In this document: piece by piece, positions 57,721 to 64,000 of the stretch
How positions within the stretch are numbered: the first letter of the stretch is position 1
How the letters are laid out: each line of letters starts with the position of its first letter
Assembly (NCBI GenBank): GCA_010909165.1
Contig: VJWM01000218.1
Span: 62,001 to 126,000 of the forward strand
Length of the DNA: 64,000 nt
Direction of reading: 5' to 3'
From: Anthoceros angustus
Taxonomy: Eukaryota > Streptophyta > Anthocerotopsida > Anthocerotales > Anthocerotaceae
Translations under genes and position numbers: made by a program
The notes under the pieces: generated by a model
Seen by the model: only the letters and a program-made list of their open reading frames with translations
Told to the model about the DNA's origin: nothing
Database searches by the model: none

Positions 57721-58703
57721 CAGCGACATTACCGTTTCACCAGGAGCTACCTCTTATCGGTGTAAAACCATCCTATCCTTGTTCCTCCTACCCTTCTAAG
57801 AAAGTATGTGCTGTGACCCTCCCAGCCATCTCCCTGTTGGATCGGCTCCTCTATACACTTCCACCTACATGTCAAAGTTGGTGAGAGCAGTCGGCTACGA
57901 GACGCAGAATTACAGCTGCGATCGCAGCCTGAGTCTTCCCTTCCTAGCCATGTGTACAACCATGACATCGGCTTGGCTTTGGAAAGCTCCGTTATCATCG
58001 ACCTTTGGACAGCTGGAAAGCATGAGATTGTGGTGCTGACGAACGGCGTGACACCAAATTTGTAGGGATACTCGAGCATGGCTTTTTGCCAGCTCCCTAC
58101 TTATACCAATGCCTCTCATCTGGGATTGACGTCTTTTGATCTTGCAACGATAAAGCAAAGCAAGTGGTGATCCACCGGAGTGCAGGCAGCTACTGAAACG
58201 AGATGGCTCAAAAGAACAAAGATGAGAACACAAAAGAACAAGACAATCTGGGGTGAGGGTGAAGAATCAGAAAGGAGATTTCTCAAAACCGAATCACTTG
58301 GCACTTACATGTGGACATACACCCCTCTCAACCCCTTGCGGTGGAAAGAGCTGGAGGTGATAACATCCTGAGCTCTTATCACCTTGTTCAAAGGCTTGAA
58401 TAATTAACAGTTTTTAACTCTACAAATAAGATGTAATTTAATTGTACACAAAGTAAGGTGAGAGATCGTCAATCCGAATTCGACAGAGGCACTGGCGATT
58501 GACTTGGTGGAGGGTCTGCCTAGCATTGGCTTACGTCAAAGTCTTCAGACTTACTATTTCATGGGAACTTGGGAGGAGATGCTGCCAAATGCTGGCCTAC
58601 GCCAAGTGGTGAGTCTACTCATCACCTTGGATTCCAGGCTTGACGTCGTGGAAACGGACCAAACTTCTGCAAATCTGCTCCAAATCAGGTATCTCCTGGT
58701 CTT
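57721..58703. other. Region between the PPR gene and the acidic orphan gene
   Basis: Two converging 3' ends; no gene was recognised. Sequence at 58484-58660 (gaggcactggcgattgactt, later catcaccttggattccaggc) has a diverged counterpart at 60300-60400, part of a segmental duplication. Confidence 0.5.
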
Positions 58704-59507
58704 TCAGTCGACTAATTCTTCTTCCCCTTCTACACAATCCGTGTCACCCTCATAACCTGAGTCACTTTTGTTGGCATTGTCATAGCTGCCACTTTCATCC
58801 ATACTGTTCCCAGAATATTGCTCGTCTTCATTCTTGTCTTCTCCCTCGGCGTCATTCGAGTCATGCTCACTGTCAGCCACACTGTGGCTCAGAGCAATGT
58901 GGAGAGCCTGGAAATAATCTTTTAGAGTAGACTTCGCAACGATATCTGAAGCCGAGTCTGGCAACAATTCGGGAACCTGAAACTTTCCCGTGGAACTCCG
59001 TTGACCATACTCAATCGACAGAATACTTCTCAAGCAAGCTTCAAAATCCCGCTCAAAAAACGCTGAGCGATATCTCTCGCCAGAGAACTTCCACAGGCCG
59101 GGGGGGCCGTGTCGGTCTGGAACTCTCGCCGTGCTCTCGAGATCTAGGGTTTTCCCTCGCTTGGATGCCCGAAGCCCCTCAAACCTTATCCCCAGGTTGC
59201 GAAAAAAATCTCCCAGAGTAGGTGGCTCTGCCGTCGGGGCACCTGAATATGGATCCAGATCTCGGCGGCCAGGAAACCGAGCATCCAAAACCGCGGCGAG
59301 GAAGTGGTCGAATCTGCCACCCTGCAAGGCGTCCGACATCGCTTCCAGATCCTCGTCCTGTGGTTGAGGAGCCCGCTGCCTGCGGAACATGGCTGCCAGA
59401 TGTACGTAGTCCTTCGCCCTGTCTGAGGGTGTCACTGAAATCTTACCCCCACTCCCCTTGCGCTGGGGCTGGGGGCTTCCTGGTGAATGATAAATTGAAT
59501 GAGCCAT
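58704..59507 (-). CDS. Orphan protein with acidic tail (paralogue 1)
   Basis: Single open frame of 267 residues from the ATG at 59507 (MAHSIYHSPGSPQPQRKGSG). The middle part is soluble and folded-looking: YVHLAAMFRRQRAPQPQDED, RFDHFLAAVLDARFPGRRDL, LGDFFRNLGIRFEGLRAS and GLWKFSGERYRSAFFERDF. Then ILSIEYGQRSSTGKFQVPEL and a helix DIVAKSTLKDYFQALHIALS lead into a long Asp/Glu/Ser-rich tail (DSGYEGDTDCVEGEEELVD). No known domain was recognised. The helix and tail resemble those of the gene at 60527-61036. Lineage-specific and probably expressed, since the frame is long and well composed, but the function is unknown. Confidence 0.65.
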   Translation of the reverse strand: MAHSIYHSPGSPQPQRKGSGGKISVTPSDRAKDYVHLAAMFRRQRAPQPQDEDLEAMSDALQGGRFDHFLAAVLDARFPGRRDLDPYSGAPTAEPPTLGDFFRNLGIRFEGLRASKRGKTLDLESTARVPDRHGPPGLWKFSGERYRSAFFERDFEACLRSILSIEYGQRSSTGKFQVPELLPDSASDIVAKSTLKDYFQALHIALSHSVADSEHDSNDAEGEDKNEDEQYSGNSMDESGSYDNANKSDSGYEGDTDCVEGEEELVD

Positions 59508-59931
59508 ACTCCTGGATGAATTCACAAGTGCACCACCAATGTCTCAGCTCTGCAAGATTGCGCTCACGTTTACAGATGTGTGCGATATCGGCTCTGGGAT
59601 AACCTGGAGCAGGTGGATCTATGACCCTGTTGCTCAAAGTTTGCATCAAAGTTTGCACCGAAGTTTGAATCACGCTTATGGCTGTTGGCATATATCCCAA
59701 CTGCTGTGTGTTGTGTGGGGTCCTGGACATCTCAGCTGTCGACTGGTCGGATTCAACAGCAGGGACCAGGGACAGTTCAAATTCTGACAGACATCTAGCC
59801 TAACACACCCTAAACCCTAAACCTGAGGAGGACGCTGATTTTACCAGCCCAAAATCCCCGTTATAAAACCTGCAAAGAAGGCCTACACAAGAGGACAAAG
59901 GCTTCCGGGTGATGCAGATTGGCTCTTGGGA
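59508..59931. other. Upstream region of acidic orphan gene 1
   Basis: Sequence at 59523-59750 (gtgcaccacc, later gtcctggacatctcagctg) has a diverged copy at 61080-61160, upstream of the second orphan gene. No gene was seen. Confidence 0.5.
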
Positions 59932-60241
59932 TGCTTGTGGGCGAGCATTTCCCTTTAGAAATGGCTAATATGTTCAAACAATATGTTGGGTTCTGGATTT
60001 GCACCCAGTGCTATCACATATAGCACGTATGGATAGCTCCAGAAGGCAAGTAAAGTTCGAAAGCTGGCTCAGGATCAGGGAGTTGCAGATAAGAATATCG
60101 TCCAGTACGCTCGTGAATGCATATGGCAAGGTGAAGAACGTTGCCAAGATGGAAGACTTAGTGGGAAATGCGTGGAAGACGTAGTGGGAATTGCCAACGG
60201 CAGGCCGTTCAGCTGATCTGGACACTTTACAACACCATGCA
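59932..60241 (+). pseudogene. Fragment of the PPR gene (duplicated piece)
   Basis: Matches the PPR exon 2 sequence at 57016-57325: tgtgggcgagcatt, gctggctcaggatcagggag, atgcatatggcaaggtgaag and ctggacactt all recur in order. It lacks ~35 bases present in the parent, has an internal duplication (ggaagac...gtagtggga), and its frame is closed. A decayed partial copy that cannot encode a protein. Confidence 0.85.
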
Positions 60242-60526
60242 AGCAAGCCTGCTGTAGGTGGCCATGGGCAAATCTTTCACACACCCTAGGCCTGGATCGG
60301 AGGAGGCACTCGCAATGAATTTGGTGTACGTAGAGTCTGCCAAATCATGTCTGTTTACTGACGTCATCCCACCTTGGATCCCAGCCTGAAGCGGTGGGAT
60401 TAGTAAATAGCCACGGTAGAGATCCAATGGAATCAAACGTTCATCCTGCTCGGAGAAGCCCACGAATTCAAAGATGTCTGCTGATGGGTCACGTAACGTT
60501 GTGTCCTTGCATCACGTGGTGACTCA
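60242..60526. other. Spacer copied with the segmental duplication
   Basis: Counterpart of 58480-58700 with ~1.1 kb of intervening parent sequence missing. No coding capacity recognised. Confidence 0.45.
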
Positions 60527-61036
60527 TTAGCCCTCATCACCACCCTCATCACCACCCTCATAACCCGCCTCGCGATCGTTTGGGTCAGCAGGGTCATAGC
60601 CATCAGGGTCATGCCTGTCCTGAAGTCCTCTTTGCCCAGAGCTAATCGGGTCCATGTTCTTGTGCGCCGCATCGTCGCCTCCTCCCATCTCCACTCCAAT
60701 GTGGAGAGTCTTGGTGAAATAATCTGCAAGATCACTAGCTGTCGGCAACGACTTCTCATTGATGCGGAGTGTCTTGGCGAAATAATCTGCAAGATCACAA
60801 GCTGTCGACAACCACTTCTCTCCGCTTTCCTCAGAATTAATGGGGTCCGTGCTCGTGTGTTTTACATCCTCTTCTTCTGTCTTCCCCACATCAGGGTGGG
60901 CACCCTTGGAATAATATCCAAGATCGCTAGACTCGTCGACCTTGTGCTTCCGAACTGCTCTCCGCCTGGACGCCTTGTTGTTCTTCCAGCAATTAAGCCG
61001 TTTAGATGTCCGCCTCGGCTTGGGAGTAGGCGGCAT
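60527..61036 (-). CDS. Orphan protein with acidic tail (paralogue 2, shortened)
   Basis: Open frame of 169 residues from the ATG at 61036. The N-terminus is strongly basic (PKPRRTSKRLNCWKNNKASR, then RAVRKHKVDESSDLG) and looks like a nuclear-localisation region. A helix like that of paralogue 1 occurs twice: STACDLADYFAKTLRINEKS and PTASDLADYFTKTLHIGVE. The tail is acidic and repetitive (DREAGYEGGDEGGDEG). Compared with paralogue 1 the central ~130 residues are absent. Neither gene has a recognised domain. It may be a degenerating copy or a new form of the protein. Confidence 0.5.
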   Translation of the reverse strand: MPPTPKPRRTSKRLNCWKNNKASRRRAVRKHKVDESSDLGYYSKGAHPDVGKTEEEDVKHTSTDPINSEESGEKWLSTACDLADYFAKTLRINEKSLPTASDLADYFTKTLHIGVEMGGGDDAAHKNMDPISSGQRGLQDRHDPDGYDPADPNDREAGYEGGDEGGDEG

Positions 61037-61162
61037 TGTTGCGGAACTTCAATGAATCATACTCCGGGTTCGATTCATGAGTGCACCATTCACCGTCTGC
61101 AAGATTTCGCACACAGTTTACACCCCTGTATGTGTTGTGGAGTCCTAGACATCTCATATAAT

Positions 61163-61342
61163 CTTACACTGATGTAGTTCAAAGGGGTTGATTCCACGCA
61201 CTTATCTTCCCCTACGTCTTAGAAACCGGGTCCCTGGATGGCGGCAAGTAGCATTACACTGATGTAGTTCAAAGGGGTTGATTCCAAGCACTTATCTTCC
61301 CCTACGTCTTAGAAACCGGGTCCCTGGATGGCGGCAAGTAGC
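61163..61342. repeat. Two tandem copies of a 90-bp unit
   Basis: The unit starting ttacactgatgtagttc and ending tggcggcaagtagc is repeated with one mismatch (ttccacgc against ttccaagc). It is followed by a second small repeat (gattt/ctacgaaagggtttga at 61353 and 61398). Confidence 0.9.
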
Positions 61343-61664
61343 AATATGAAGGAGATCTACGAAAGGGTTTGAGCCCGAAACACCATGTTCCCGAATGAGA
61401 TTTACGAAAGGGTTTGAACAGAGACACCAAGTTCCCGATGCAGGTGCCTAGGCAAAAGACCGGGAGCACTTTGAATTTGAAATAATACATCCTGCTGATT
61501 ATAGTCTAACTAGAACAGTGATGACATATATAGTCTTTGGCCCAATATAATCTCAATAAGATAATTATATATTTATATTTACTTATAGGTAATGTTCTAC
61601 AAGCAAATAAAGTAGAAGAGATCTAAATCTCTAATAATATAAGAATTGATTTTGAAATCAAATC
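61343..61664. other. AT-rich intergenic sequence
   Basis: After a ~45-bp repeat pair at 61353-61440 the region is AT-rich, with no gene or element recognised. Confidence 0.4.
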
Positions 61665-62653
61665 TATGGAATACCGATCTGGTCATACGGCATTCACATT
61701 TTTTTAGGGTTGTGGATAGAAAGAAATAGTCCCACCGCATACGGCCGAACTATTTCGGTATGTCACGCATGACCACATCCGTCGGGGCTACGGCCCCCTG
61801 GTGTCCCGATGTCGTCAACCTACCCCATGATGCACGAAAAGATTTCACGATACACAGAAACTTTTCTTTTCTCGGGTTTAGGGTTGCGTTTAGGTCATTT
61901 GCTTTGCTGCGCCATTGTGGCATGCAATATTCCATCTCTGGTCACGCGGCATCCACATTTCTTTAGGGTTGTCAGCAACCGCTGGCCTCACATGTTCCAT
62001 CTCCTAAGAGATGTAGGGTCACTCTAAGTGGGCACAAATGCAGCATGAGGAGCGAGAATTGTTGGATGCGGGCCGGTGCCATGATAGCAATGGATGCAGT
62101 TCAAATAACTATTATCTTACGGTCTCAAGTGTCCCATACATCCAAGCGCAAGCATAACGAAGCATCTTAGTAGTCAACCACCTTTGAAACGTAGGGTGCA
62201 CCTGACCTCTCCTTACGCATACGGTGAAAGCAACACGTCTAAGCGGAGGATTTGCATTCGGTTTCTCGGCCAACGTGGGCCATGCCACGAACAAAATTTG
62301 TGTATGTGTGTCTTGGGAGGATTTGCATTACATTTCTCGACCAAGCGTGGGCCATGCCACGAACAAAATTTGTGTATGTGTGTCTTGCCCGCCTGTTTAA
62401 CATGTATGTGTGGTGATCGGATCGAAACCCTAAACAAGAAAACATGTGCATGACACAATCGGAATACCAGGCCTATGATCGTGTCATACAAAGTTTTTGC
62501 CCCGCATACGAACGTACATGAGCTGATGTCACACGTATTATACATGTATTGTACGTAAATATCTGAAAGATGCCGTGGCATATTTCCATAGCGTACACCC
62601 AAAAAAAAGAAAGTCACACACATGCTCCCGTGTGACCAGATCGGTATTCCATA
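61665..62653. mobile_element. ~1 kb element with terminal inverted repeats, no transposase
   Basis: The left end (tatggaataccgatctggtc) recurs as its reverse complement at 62628-62653 (gaccagatcggtattccata), with a further six bases (acacgg/atacgg) also matching. A subterminal direct copy near 61930-61975 (tctggtcacgcggcat, then agggttgt) and a partial one near 62460 belong to the same sequence. Inside is a ~72-bp tandem pair at 62247-62390 (aggatttgcatt, then ccatgccacgaacaaaattt). No transposase frame is visible, so this would be a non-autonomous DNA element. Target-site duplications were not resolved. Confidence 0.55.
62247..62390. repeat. Two tandem copies of a ~72-bp unit
   Basis: Both copies contain gtgggccatgccacgaacaa and end tgtgtatgtgtgtcttg. 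They differ at several positions in the left half. Confidence 0.85.
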
Positions 62654-63453
62654 CAAATCCCACAACCCTTGCATTTTTTTTAATTCTTATAATCAACATA
62701 CGTTAATTTCTTTTAAATTTTTATAAGTATGAAAACTGATTTGGCCCTGTAATCTTTGCTCTCTCTATAATTCTTACAGCGACCATATATTCTATCACCT
62801 GCTACTTCCTATGAATTATAAAAAATAGTATTATCACCTGCAATATGTTTAAATAAAATAGTTTTCACCTGCAATATGTTTTTAACAAATAAATTTATAT
62901 GATAATCATAAAAACATTTTTATAATTTTAATTCACCCACAAATATATAGTAAAATGCTCGCTCATCGGTGATATAACTCGATTTGATGACTGTCTCGAG
63001 AAACTCAAGATGTTTATCAGTAACACGTCTCCCACGACCAGCCACATGCTTGTTCAGCTATGTCAAGAAGTCCAATCAGCACGTCTACCGACTCTATGAG
63101 GATCCCCGACTTACATGATGAAATGTATAACAGATACTCTCTGATAGAAACTGAACATTGGAGGCTTCACCCCAAATTATTAAGTACAGTGACGTTAAAA
63201 GCAGATGCACTGACACAAAATTATTCGTGCAATTCACAAGGATGGAACCTATCAAGAGTAGAATAATCCGCCAACAGCTGCTAGGTCAACAACTTGAGAA
63301 GACCTGAGGGCCTACTGAAAGTTGAACGAGAGCAAAGAGGTCCTAATCCATAATGGACTACAAGACACTGAGGGACATTAGTCGCAGAAAACACCAGTTG
63401 GATCACCAACTCCACATACCTTTTGCAGATTGACTCCTTCCTCAAAGTACTTT
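62654..63453. other. AT-rich region, no gene recognised
   Basis: Very AT-rich to about 62950, with a short repeat (cacctgcaatatgttt at 62837 and 62868). From 63000 to 63450 base composition is more even and some short open frames occur, but none looks like a known protein. Confidence 0.4.
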
Positions 63454-63904
63454 TCATCCCTTCATGTAGTTTTCAAGAATCTTGTCGTGCAGGTCTGTGA
63501 TAGCTTTGTTATCAAGCCGAACGGTAAGCAAATCTACTTGGAATGACAACAATATGCATACAGGCAATAGCTCATGGAATAATGGATCGCAGCCTGCTAC
63601 CACGTCAAAATGAGTTGTTCGCACTAAGAGAAGCTTCACCCTGTCATTCCGTATTCGAAGGCGAGCTTGAGCATTAGCCAGCAGCGGCAACACATGCTCC
63701 TGCTGGTTGTTCACATTATCTTTCTACCATGAAAGAGGTAGCCAGTTCAGGACAAAACGATTTTTCAACAGCACGCATGGCATATGATAGTTGACAAGTC
63801 TTCGATGGACATAATGCAAAAATAAAAGTGAGGGCATAGTGGAAGTCACAGAGAAAGTACAGGAGCACGTGAAAGCCAAAAACATATTGTAGGAGGTCGA
63901 ACAT
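63454..63904 (-). other. Coding-like minus-strand stretch at the right edge, unidentified
   Basis: Two neighbouring open blocks on the minus strand. The left one (63717-63454) reads VNNQQEHVLPLLANAQARLR, then IRNDRVKLLLVRTTHFDVVA, LFHELLPV, and after a possible small intron VDLLTVRLDNKAITDLHDKI. The right one (63904-63716) is hydrophobic (MFDLLQYVFGFHVLLYFLCD). The regular helical pattern of the left block suggests a real exon of a gene or transposon extending past the window edge. The family was not recognised. Confidence 0.35.
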
Positions 63905-64000
63905 GTCCAAAGACCTCTGCTTAGGGCGAGGAAATGTATCTGGAAGCGGAGAAATTTCAGCGCCTTTCTAAAGTTTTATTGCATACTGAGCTCCTTTGAT

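Noticed and set aside
59932-60241. Second functional PPR gene
   Set aside because: It covers only ~310 bp of the parent and has a deletion, an internal duplication and closed frames.

Overview
This looks like nuclear DNA of a land plant, most likely a compact-genome seedless lineage such as a lycophyte or bryophyte (clade at low confidence). The right-hand genes are plant-type and mostly plastid-directed: a double-domain 20 kDa chaperonin, an RH39-type helicase, homogentisate solanesyltransferase and a P-class PPR protein. Their introns are short (about 75-300 bp) with GT-AG borders, plus one GC-AG border. No tRNA, rRNA or CRISPR was recognised.

Left part (1-38.65 kb): repeats. Positions 1-2.82 kb hold a tandemly duplicated ~1.15 kb unit with minus-strand gag-like remnants and lysine/arginine-coding minisatellites. 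From 3.96 to 38.65 kb there is a large segmental array of four related modules: A (3960-10440), B (18981-24270), C (24271-29787) and D (34846-38655). Ty1/copia-like retrotransposons lie between A and B and between C and D, and a 3' copia remnant lies left of A. All sit at the same module site, and the B/C junction keeps that site unoccupied. Each module carries a TATA-box gene with a 5'UTR intron for a secreted protein with about five 35-residue repeats (core RKPPSGASPGNEPGMPP), reminiscent of plant CLE/PIP/CEP peptide precursors. A, B and C also carry a single-repeat paralogue with a shared nonsense codon. A, B and C contain a decayed copy of the last exon of the CPN20 gene, whose good copy sits at the right edge of D. 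The array was therefore probably built from sequence next to CPN20.

Right part (38.5-61 kb): ordinary, dense genes. In order: CPN20 (-), RH39 (-), an atypical NAD(P)-binding Rossmann protein (+), a gap with decayed coding sequence and a perfect foldback, a large RING protein (+), an intronless HST (+), an OEP16-3/B14.7-like Tim17-family protein (-), a BFA2-like PPR gene (+), and two related acidic orphan genes (-) in a segmental duplication that also copied part of the PPR gene. RH39/NAD(P)-binding and OEP16-3/PPR are divergent pairs sharing short upstream regions. Positions 61-64 kb return to repeats, including a ~1 kb element with terminal inverted repeats, and an unidentified coding-like stretch at the right edge.

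Caution: repeat copies, and the CPN20 exons touching them, differ by many 1-4 base losses that break reading frames, while the genes further right have none. This pattern may be biological decay or a base-calling artefact in methylated DNA, so frame breaks in the left part should not be over-read.
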